From contig JAFZGR010000255.1 of the NCBI GenBank assembly GCA_017555325.1, forward strand, positions 1 to 5,470: a DNA stretch of 5,470 nucleotides, read 5' to 3'. The DNA is from Alphaproteobacteria bacterium. Lineage in GTDB: Bacteria > Pseudomonadota > Alphaproteobacteria > CAAHEQ01 > UBA3637. The first letter of the stretch is position 1; each line of letters begins with the position of its first letter. A program made the translations under genes and the position numbers. Shown here piece by piece: positions 1 to 5,470 of this stretch. The notes below the pieces were generated by a model, which saw nothing but the letters and a program-made list of their open reading frames with translations, did not search any database and had not been told where the DNA came from.

Positions 1-474
1 ACTGTATATAAAAAAATCAGAAATGCTATCGCAACTTTAAATATTCCACAAAGTACGCCTATTGCCTTATATTTTGATACGGCTCCAAGTTCAACGACAC
101 ACATTTTAGGATTGCCATACGGAAGTACAGCAGATCAAGCATATGATGTCGTTTATAATCAACCATACCGTGGATCAGCTGCCGGTGGTACGACATTTTA
201 TCACGCATTTTATGATGTTATTAACAGTATATGCACCCCCAATAAAAAAATATTAATTCTTATTTGGACCGATGCAACAATCTTATCATCTTCCTTAACA
301 ATTGCTGATATTAGAAATACTTGTCATCCTGAATCCGAATTATATTTAATGTCTAACACAACAAAAACAACAGCTTATTTGGAAAGTATTCATTATAAAT
401 TTGGCTCAGAAGAAAAAATGAACTCAAATATACTCAATTACATACAACAACATTATTGCATAAAACAAGAATAA
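1..474 (+). CDS. vWA-domain protein, C-terminal part (5' end outside window)
   Basis: The reading frame is open from base 1 to a TAA at 472-474, giving 157 visible residues. The gene therefore starts left of the window, and the in-frame TTG at 112 is internal. The pattern fits the second half of a vWA Rossmann-like domain. A hydrophobic strand followed by FD (residues 21-26, IALYFD) matches the 'vxlvxF' strand. GGTT at 62-65 sits in the loop that supplies the metal-binding Thr, followed by helix FYHAFYDVINSI. Strand KILILIWTDA (83-92) matches the 'iillTDG' strand, with Asp91 the likely third MIDAS ligand. The first MIDAS motif (DxSxS) would lie upstream and cannot be seen. vWA domains usually mediate metal-dependent protein-protein contacts; the partner and role here are unknown. 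No membrane segment or signal is visible in this part. GC is about 32% by hand count, slightly below most of the neighbouring operon. The gene runs convergently to the glycogen operon, so no functional link is implied. The family call rests on motif order, not on a search. Confidence 0.6.
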   Translation, partial: TVYKKIRNAIATLNIPQSTPIALYFDTAPSSTTHILGLPYGSTADQAYDVVYNQPYRGSAAGGTTFYHAFYDVINSICTPNKKILILIWTDATILSSSLTIADIRNTCHPESELYLMSNTTKTTAYLESIHYKFGSEEKMNSNILNYIQQHYCIKQE

Positions 475-502
475 ACTTATGTAAAAATTCATATTTTCAA
501 AG

Positions 503-532
503 AAATCAAAGCTGTTTGATTTATCGTTTTTT
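503..532 (+). terminator. possible AT-rich intrinsic terminator after the vWA gene
   Basis: A perfect 8-bp inverted repeat, AAATCAAA (503-510) and TTTGATTT (515-522), flanks the loop GCTG. Four bases further on is a run of six T (527-532), inside the 3' end of the opposing thioesterase gene. The geometry suits a Rho-independent terminator for the plus-strand gene. The stem has only one G-C pair, so it would be weak. On the minus strand the hairpin lies just after the thioesterase stop, but the nearest T-run (complement of 483-487) is about 15 bases further on. A bidirectional role is therefore only a possibility. Confidence 0.35.
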
Positions 533-1258
533 CCAATCAACAACAACTCGGGCAAATTCGGTAGATTTTTCTAAATTACTAATAATATGCAATGTATTGT
601 TATCATCTTTCATTTGTGTTTGTACTACAATATTATCCCCTTTTTGTGCCGGATTTTTATACTGTATCTGTAATTTTACAATCCGATTATTCGACAAGTA
701 ATTTTCTGGTAATGCATCTAATATCCATGTGGGATAAACGGCATTATTCACATGATGATTTAAATCGATATCGTCTGTTCGGATAATTTGTGCAAATTCA
801 ACATCTGCTCTGTCAAGTTCAGGCAATTTCGGAAAAGATGTATCTACTGCCCGTTCTGTAATCAATTCAAAACCTTCCAAATGCTTTACGACCGAAATCG
901 GACGTTTTTTCATCGTATCAATCAGTACCCATTGACTGCTTGCACGTACCAAAACCTCTCCTGTTTGAACATTTATCATTTCAAATTCACGAATAGCTGT
1001 CACAGCCGTTGTTTTGGCTGGCCACGTTTTTAATAATACAACATCCCCCCAAGTCGGTAACTTGTCAATTTCAACAGCATAACCACCACCGATCCATCCT
1101 AACCCATTTTGAATGCAATACTGATAACCAACACCTAACAAATGAGCATGATTATCTGCCATTGCCTGAAATAAATTAAATAAACTCCTTAAACGTAATT
1201 TACCGTATTCATTACATTCATCACTGGTAATTTCAAACTGTTTTTCGTACTTTTTCAT
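521..1258 (-). CDS. Acyl-ACP thioesterase (FatA/FatB-like, double hotdog)
   Basis: This 245-residue protein should hydrolyse acyl-ACP to free fatty acid and ACP in the cytosol. It has the layout of the acyl-ACP thioesterase family (Pfam PF01643): two tandem hotdog domains, roughly residues 5-135 and 155-243. In the first, the central helix LFNLFQAMADNHAHLLGVG (26-44) is followed by strands carrying the family-typical GWIGGGYAVEID (54-65), TWGDVV (69-74) and KTWP (77-80), then SSQWVLID (107-114) and KKRP (117-120). In the second, DIDLNHHVNN (163-172) is the catalytic block, with Asp165, Asn167 and His169 matching the Asp/Asn/His of plant FatB enzymes. The Glu that FatB has in its later 'REC' motif is not evident; the aligned residue appears to be Pro203. 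Length is normal for bacterial members. The ATG start overlaps the malQ stop as ATGA and has AGGGA five bases upstream, supporting translational coupling. It is the last gene of the glgX-malQ operon. Substrate chain length cannot be read from the sequence. Confidence 0.9.
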   Translation of the reverse strand: MKKYEKQFEITSDECNEYGKLRLRSLFNLFQAMADNHAHLLGVGYQYCIQNGLGWIGGGYAVEIDKLPTWGDVVLLKTWPAKTTAVTAIREFEMINVQTGEVLVRASSQWVLIDTMKKRPISVVKHLEGFELITERAVDTSFPKLPELDRADVEFAQIIRTDDIDLNHHVNNAVYPTWILDALPENYLSNNRIVKLQIQYKNPAQKGDNIVVQTQMKDDNNTLHIISNLEKSTEFARVVVDWKKR

Positions 1259-1267
1259 CTTTTCCCT
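1255..1267 (-). promoter_or_regulatory. ATGA stop/start overlap with ribosome binding site for the thioesterase gene
   Basis: On the minus strand the malQ TGA (1255-1257) shares bases with the thioesterase ATG (1256-1258). A purine-rich AGGGA (complement of 1263-1267) lies four bases before the ATG, inside the last malQ codons. This arrangement fixes the start codon and typically allows ribosomes finishing malQ to reinitiate on the next gene. Confidence 0.7.
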
Positions 1268-3456
1268 TTATTTCTAGATTGCATAACAATGTCACAAATT
1301 TGATTAAATTTTTCATTTTGTGCCAATTCTTCAAGCAAAATAGGCAATTTATAGCGCCAATTCGGATATTCTAAATATGTCCCTGGTAAATTAATTTGTT
1401 CATCTTGTTCTAAAATATCTTCCAATCGCACCAACAAGAGTTGACTGTTTGTTTCACTTAAAAAACGATAAACATTCGGAATAAACCATTCAGGAACGCT
1501 AGTATCACTTGATTTAATTTTAGAAACATCATCTAACATCGGGTAATTTTTTTCTACAAACGTTTTAACAAATAACTCTTTATCTGATTTTCTGGTTTTT
1601 CGGTGCATCCGATATTGAGCTTGCGTAATCGTTTTTTGTTGTAAACCTAATTCTAAATCCAACCCTTTCCAAAATGCCGAATACGAAGGTAAATCATGCG
1701 TTCCGGTCGCAATCAATGAATGATATGGATAATGTTGGGGTTCAATTAATCTATCCCCTACCCGCTGATAATGTAAAATTTTAAATGACAAGGTTTTAGC
1801 TTGCCCCATTTTTTCTGTAAAGCCAAGTGGGGCCGTTCCCAAATCTTCGGCAACAACCAAACAACGATTACGAACACTTTCTAATGCCACAATACCCATT
1901 AAGGCCTTAAAATTATATTTTAAATAAGCGCCAGTTGCTTTTTTTACACGCAGATATAATCGTTCCAAACCAAATGCATGATCAATACGAACAGCTCCTG
2001 CCCCTTTCATAACTTGACGAATAACATCAATATAAGCTTTATATCCCGTTTGTTCCAAACAATACGGATTAAACGGTGCCAAGGACCAATCTTGTCCATT
2101 GCGATTAAAAACATCGGGAGGAGCACCTGTAGTTACCCCTTCCATAAAAACAGATTGATTAGACCAAACTTCTGCACTGTTAGCACAAACCCCAACAGGC
2201 AAATCCGTATACAATCCAATATTTAATTTTGATTTTTTAAAGTTTTCAATTAAATCGTTATATTGTTCATTTACCACAAACTGCTGATATCTAATCAAGT
2301 CAATCTCCGCTAAATGTGTTTTTATGTATTTCTGTATGATTTCAGTGTGTATATCTTGATGCAAATCATCCCATTGCCACCAAATTGCCGATTTTCCCTG
2401 CCGAATAAAATCTGCCCGCAATAATTGAAAAACGGCAAAATACAATAAATTATCGCCCTTTTCCCGACAAAAAGAAATAAAATCTTTTCCTCTTTTAGTG
2501 GTTGGCTGATTCATAGTATCAAAATTATCATTCACAAACAGCTGATACAATCGCTTAAAATATTCTTCTTTTAAAGCAGAAACTGCCGTATATTGTACTT
2601 GTGAATGATTTTGCAATGACTGAATCCGTTTTGTTAACTCTATCCTGTCTGCTTCAGGCAATTTCTGCATTTCAGGAACTGCCGATACATCAACATACAA
2701 CGGATTTAAAAACAGACGAGAGGATGCACAGTATGGACTTGCATCTTCCGGTGTATCTGCAAACAATACATTTAACGGATTAACCCCAATTACATCCGCC
2801 CCAACCTTTTCAGCAATCGGAATAAATGATTTTAAATCCGAAAAATCGCCAATTCCCCAATTTTTTTGGGAACGCAATGCATACAGTTGCAATGGAAATC
2901 CGTAAATATGTTTGCCTTCCTGAGCAAATGACGGTTGATAACAGTGTTGTGGAACAACAATCAAATGTTTGTCAAAACAAGTTCCATCCATTAATTGAAA
3001 GTGCATGGAATGGTATCCAAGCGGTGCTTCAAGAAATAAATAAATCCGTCGTTTTTGATAAATCGTCTTATCAAAGTTTTTTTCTGCAATCAACGGCATA
3101 TCTTTAAAAAAGAAATAACCATCAAAACAAGTTCCATCTTCCCGTTTCAATTGAAATAAGACTCTATCTTGTTCATGCGTTTTGGGCAAACTCATTTCAA
3201 AAATAAACGGACCAAGTTGATTATCATATACAACATCGGTCAGGGTTGTTTGATGTAACCATTGTTCTTTTTCATATTTTTCCAATGATTTTAAAACAGC
3301 TTTATCCGTTTGAGCCGGATATCCCAAAGCCGTACAAATGGCTCGTTTGGATTTAGTGTCAGCCGTATAAACCATACCGGTACCAAAATCGGTAAATGAT
3401 AATAATATTCCTAATTTTTCCGATAACTCATTGAGTTTTGCATCATCATACGGCAT
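1255..3456 (-). CDS. malQ: 4-alpha-glucanotransferase (amylomaltase, GH77)
   Basis: This complete 733-residue cytosolic enzyme transfers alpha-1,4-glucan segments between malto-oligosaccharides and releases glucose. Residues about 1-175 form an N-terminal extension with beta-sandwich features as in E. coli MalQ, ending in 'LIVVPQHCYQP' (165-175). The GH77 barrel follows, opening with LYALRSQKNWGIGDFSDL (191-208). Catalytic landmarks are all present: GLYTDLPVGV (414-423), PPDVFNRNGQDW (446-457) for the acceptor-site loop, nucleophile Asp492 in VRIDH, acid/base Glu537 in VVAEDLG, and transition-state Asp588 in GTHDLP. The C-terminal PGTYLEYPNWRYK (691-703) is the usual family signature. Length is close to the proteobacterial form (E. 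coli about 694) and longer than short Thermus-type enzymes. The ATG start has GGAGG six bases upstream. It lies 12 bases after glgX and overlaps the thioesterase gene by four bases. Its likely job is to rebuild longer glucans from the short chains GlgX releases. Two identical DGTCFD stretches in the N-terminal domain are unusual (see the repeats). Confidence 0.96.
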   Translation of the reverse strand: MPYDDAKLNELSEKLGILLSFTDFGTGMVYTADTKSKRAICTALGYPAQTDKAVLKSLEKYEKEQWLHQTTLTDVVYDNQLGPFIFEMSLPKTHEQDRVLFQLKREDGTCFDGYFFFKDMPLIAEKNFDKTIYQKRRIYLFLEAPLGYHSMHFQLMDGTCFDKHLIVVPQHCYQPSFAQEGKHIYGFPLQLYALRSQKNWGIGDFSDLKSFIPIAEKVGADVIGVNPLNVLFADTPEDASPYCASSRLFLNPLYVDVSAVPEMQKLPEADRIELTKRIQSLQNHSQVQYTAVSALKEEYFKRLYQLFVNDNFDTMNQPTTKRGKDFISFCREKGDNLLYFAVFQLLRADFIRQGKSAIWWQWDDLHQDIHTEIIQKYIKTHLAEIDLIRYQQFVVNEQYNDLIENFKKSKLNIGLYTDLPVGVCANSAEVWSNQSVFMEGVTTGAPPDVFNRNGQDWSLAPFNPYCLEQTGYKAYIDVIRQVMKGAGAVRIDHAFGLERLYLRVKKATGAYLKYNFKALMGIVALESVRNRCLVVAEDLGTAPLGFTEKMGQAKTLSFKILHYQRVGDRLIEPQHYPYHSLIATGTHDLPSYSAFWKGLDLELGLQQKTITQAQYRMHRKTRKSDKELFVKTFVEKNYPMLDDVSKIKSSDTSVPEWFIPNVYRFLSETNSQLLLVRLEDILEQDEQINLPGTYLEYPNWRYKLPILLEELAQNEKFNQICDIVMQSRNKGKR
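2972..2988 (-). repeat. 17-bp direct repeat inside malQ, copy 2 (codes DGTCFD, residues 157-162)
   Basis: These 17 bases (plus strand tcaaaacaagttccatc) are identical to 3122-3138. The two copies lie exactly 150 bases, or 50 codons, apart in the same frame. Both are preceded in the protein by FQL (here FQLM then DGTCFD), and eight further bases coding the end of that strand also match (2993-3000 against 3149-3156). The repeat falls in the N-terminal beta domain of MalQ. Confidence 0.7.
3122..3138 (-). repeat. 17-bp direct repeat inside malQ, copy 1 (codes DGTCFD, residues 107-112)
   Basis: This is the upstream copy in reading order, with FQLKRE preceding DGTCFD. The E. coli protein, from memory, has a similar strand-turn at this place (an EDG turn) but not the identical hexapeptide twice. 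The shared bases may therefore reflect a local duplication or conversion, or chance convergence of two beta-hairpins. Confidence 0.7.
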
Positions 3457-3462
3457 ATATAT

Positions 3463-3467
3463 CCTCC
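3463..3467 (-). promoter_or_regulatory. Shine-Dalgarno sequence for malQ
   Basis: GGAGG on the minus strand lies six bases before the malQ ATG (3454-3456) and within the 12-base gap after the glgX stop. It is a near-consensus site and settles the malQ start. Confidence 0.85.
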
Positions 3468-3468
3468 G

Positions 3469-5470
3469 TTATTCTTCTTCAAAAACCAAAACACTCCAAG
3501 CCGGGGCTAAAAATTCATCATGCTCGGCAGTAGTCGATAATGTATCTGTTGTATCTAAAACCAATTTCCAATGATGATTATTTTTTAATATCGGCAATTT
3601 GTATTTTATATCTTCATCAAAAGCATTAAAAACAAAATATAACAAATTGTTTTCATTGTATATCAAACAAGAAACGGAACGCACAAAATGTGCCCAATCC
3701 TCTGCATTCATTGGTTGAGCATCCGGTCGATACCAAACGCATTTTTCAACATCAAAAAAATAACTGTAATTCATAACGGGATGCGAATGACGGAATTTAA
3801 TCAAATCTTTTACCAATTTTAACATCCGTTTTCCCTCAGGTTTAATATTTACCCAATTAACCCATGACAAATGATTATCTTGTGCATAAGTATTATTATT
3901 TCCTTCCTGAGAAAACAAGACTTCATCTCCACCCCGTATCATCGGTGTACCAAAAGATAAAAGTAAGGTTGCCATTAAGGCTCTTGCCCGTTGCTCCCGA
4001 TTTTTTAAAATAGCTCTTTTGTTAGTTTTACCTTCAATCCCGCTGTTCCACGAAACATTATGATTTGTTCCATCCATATTGTTTTCACCATTAGCTTCAT
4101 TATGCTTGTGATTATATGAAACCAAATCATACAATGAAAAACCATCATGTGCCGTAATAAAATTAACAGATTCCCAAGGTTTTCTACCTCGCCGGCGATA
4201 AACGTCCGATGAACCGGTTAAACGAAAAGCAAACTCTTTTGCCTGTCCTTCATCGCCTTTCCAAAAACGTCGCATTGTATCCCGAAATTTATCATTCCAT
4301 TCAGCCCAACCGGGGCGAAATGAACCCACTTGATAACCACCCCACCCTAAATCCCAAGGTTCAGCAATTAACTTTAAGCGTTGCAAGGTTGGATCTTGTT
4401 GAACAGTTGCCAAAAAGTCACTGTTAATTGCATATTGATTGTTATTATCCCGAGCAAGTGTTGTCGCTAAATCGAATCTAAATCCGTCAATTTGAACTAA
4501 ATTTGCCCAATAACGTAATGAATCCATGACTAATTGCAAAACACGTGGATGTCCTAAATTAAAAGAAGCCCCACAACCGGTTGTATCTTCATAATAACGG
4601 GGATTATCTTTATTCAAGCGATAATAAACAGCATTATCTATCCCTCGATAACACAAAGTTTGCCCCATTTGATTTCCCTCACCTGTATGATTATAAACCA
4701 CATCAAGCAACACTTCAACACCAGCTTCGTGAAATACACGAACCATATGCTTCATTTCATTTAAATTTTGACTGGATAAATACGGGGCATGCGGAGCCAT
4801 AAAAGCAATCGGATCATATCCCCAATAATTGGTTAATCCCTTTTCCTGCAAAAATCCGGAAGTCATAAACGAAGCAATTGGTAATAATTCTATACTCTTC
4901 ACACCCAATGATTTAATATAGTCAACAGCTGCTTGTGTTCCCATTCCGGCAAAAGTCCCTCTTAATGCCATGTCAATTTCCGGATTACGAGCCGTAAAAC
5001 CTTTTAAATGAGTTTCATAAATCAGTTCTTCATCCCAAGGGATACATGGTTTGGAAACTTCTTTCCAATCAAATGCATTATCATCCACAATAATGCATTT
5101 GGGAACAAATGGGGCTGAATTCCGACGGGAAAAAGATAAATCTGCCTGCGCTGCACCAGCTGTATAGCCCAACATTGCATTATGGGCCATTAATGCCCCT
5201 GTCAATTGACGTGCATATGGGTCAATTAATAATTTATTTGGATTAAAACGCATGCCTTGTTCGGGACAATATGGACCATACACCCGATATCCATATCTTT
5301 GCCCCGGTTTTAAACCGACGACGTATCCATGAAAAACTTCATCTGTATATTCAGGTAAAACAATGCGTTCTTCTTTTTTTTCCGACACGTCGAACAAGCA
5401 TAATTCAACTTTGGTCGCATGTGCGGAAAATAATGCAAAATTAACACCTTTTCCATCATATTGTGCGCCA
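3469..5470 (-). CDS. glgX: Glycogen debranching enzyme GlgX (GH13), N-terminus cut by window edge
   Basis: GlgX hydrolyses alpha-1,6 branches of glycogen limit dextrins in the cytosol. The frame stays open to base 5470, giving 666 visible residues. The TTG at 5395-5397 is internal, because the codons before it read GAQYDGKGVNFALFSAHATK, the family's N-terminal block. By comparison with E. coli GlgX (about 657 residues) only around a dozen residues are missing. Numbering from the first full codon at the right edge, the CBM48-type beta domain occupies about 1-130 and includes GYRVYGPY and FNPNKLLIDPYA. The GH13 barrel follows: DVVYNHTGEGN (256-266, region I), GFRFDLA with nucleophile Asp333 (region II), LIAEPWD with acid/base Glu370 (region III), and TAHDGF with Asp442 (region IV). 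HKHNEANGENN and GTPMIRGGDE are further GlgX hallmarks. A small C-terminal beta domain ends the protein in FEEE. No catalytic residue is missing. It precedes malQ by 12 bases; the operon promoter is outside the window. Plant-type isoamylase is a less likely alternative. Confidence 0.96.
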   Translation of the reverse strand, partial: GAQYDGKGVNFALFSAHATKVELCLFDVSEKKEERIVLPEYTDEVFHGYVVGLKPGQRYGYRVYGPYCPEQGMRFNPNKLLIDPYARQLTGALMAHNAMLGYTAGAAQADLSFSRRNSAPFVPKCIIVDDNAFDWKEVSKPCIPWDEELIYETHLKGFTARNPEIDMALRGTFAGMGTQAAVDYIKSLGVKSIELLPIASFMTSGFLQEKGLTNYWGYDPIAFMAPHAPYLSSQNLNEMKHMVRVFHEAGVEVLLDVVYNHTGEGNQMGQTLCYRGIDNAVYYRLNKDNPRYYEDTTGCGASFNLGHPRVLQLVMDSLRYWANLVQIDGFRFDLATTLARDNNNQYAINSDFLATVQQDPTLQRLKLIAEPWDLGWGGYQVGSFRPGWAEWNDKFRDTMRRFWKGDEGQAKEFAFRLTGSSDVYRRRGRKPWESVNFITAHDGFSLYDLVSYNHKHNEANGENNMDGTNHNVSWNSGIEGKTNKRAILKNREQRARALMATLLLSFGTPMIRGGDEVLFSQEGNNNTYAQDNHLSWVNWVNIKPEGKRMLKLVKDLIKFRHSHPVMNYSYFFDVEKCVWYRPDAQPMNAEDWAHFVRSVSCLIYNENNLLYFVFNAFDEDIKYKLPILKNNHHWKLVLDTTDTLSTTAEHDEFLAPAWSVLVFEEE

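Noticed and set aside
112..474. A separate 120-residue gene starting at the TTG at 112
   Set aside because: The same frame is open back to base 1 and the upstream residues complete a vWA-like strand, so the TTG is internal to a longer gene cut by the window edge.
456..1033. Plus-strand reading frames over the thioesterase gene (456-701, 592-786, 788-1033)
   Set aside because: They lie opposite a well-conserved gene, show no family motifs and look like low-complexity shadow translations rich in Cys, Phe and Tyr.
1255..1257. Possible reassignment of TGA to Trp, as in some low-GC bacteria
   Set aside because: The malQ TGA falls where the protein is expected to end and overlaps the next start as ATGA, which fits the standard bacterial code.
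2087..2121. Changed acceptor loop in MalQ (GQDWSLAPFNP instead of the E. coli-like GQNWGLPP)
   Set aside because: This loop varies between proteobacterial MalQ proteins and all catalytic residues are intact, so I see no reason to call it unusual without an alignment.
1978..4802. Plus-strand reading frames opposite malQ and glgX (1978-2226, 2601-2783, 2826-3107, 4209-4427, 4581-4802)
   Set aside because: All are short, antisense to catalytic domains and without recognisable motifs.
5395..5397. TTG as the glgX start codon
   Set aside because: The codons to its right on the minus strand continue the conserved GlgX N-terminus (VNFALFSAHATKVELC) up to the window end, so the true start is outside.

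Overview
The window is a compact stretch of AT-rich bacterial DNA (spot counts give roughly 30-40% GC) and almost every base is coding. Three genes on the minus strand form a tightly packed operon. Read in transcription order they are glgX (glycogen debranching enzyme, cut by the right edge), malQ (4-alpha-glucanotransferase) and an acyl-ACP thioesterase gene. The glgX-malQ gap is 12 bases and holds the malQ ribosome binding site. malQ and the thioesterase gene overlap by the four bases ATGA, so translational coupling is likely. Facing them on the plus strand is the 3' end of a gene cut by the left edge, whose product looks like the C-terminal part of a von Willebrand factor A (vWA) domain. 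A 46-base convergent intergenic gap separates it from the thioesterase gene and holds a small AT-rich hairpin.

Organism: the MalQ and GlgX proteins are of the proteobacterial type. MalQ has the long N-terminal beta domain and the 'LRSxKNWGIGDF' block seen in E. coli MalQ. GlgX has the 'FSAHATKVELC', 'EWNDKFRD' and 'HKHNEANGENN' blocks. With the low GC, a host-associated Gram-negative, perhaps a gut alphaproteobacterium, is plausible, but this is a guess from protein style and not a demonstrated placement. The malQ stop is TGA at the expected protein length, which fits the standard bacterial code.

How the genes work together: GlgX cleaves alpha-1,6 branches from glycogen limit dextrins and releases short malto-oligosaccharides. 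MalQ disproportionates these into longer glucans that phosphorylase can attack, plus glucose. This is a coherent glycogen or maltodextrin breakdown pair. The thioesterase (acyl-ACP to free fatty acid plus ACP) has no direct step in that pathway, and its coupling to malQ is the most notable feature of the layout. No glgA, glgB, glgC or glgP is in view, and the operon promoter must lie to the right of the window.

I found no RNA genes, CRISPR arrays, insertion sequences or prophage genes, and no clear sign of a wholly new system. There is no gene-free stretch over 300 bases.
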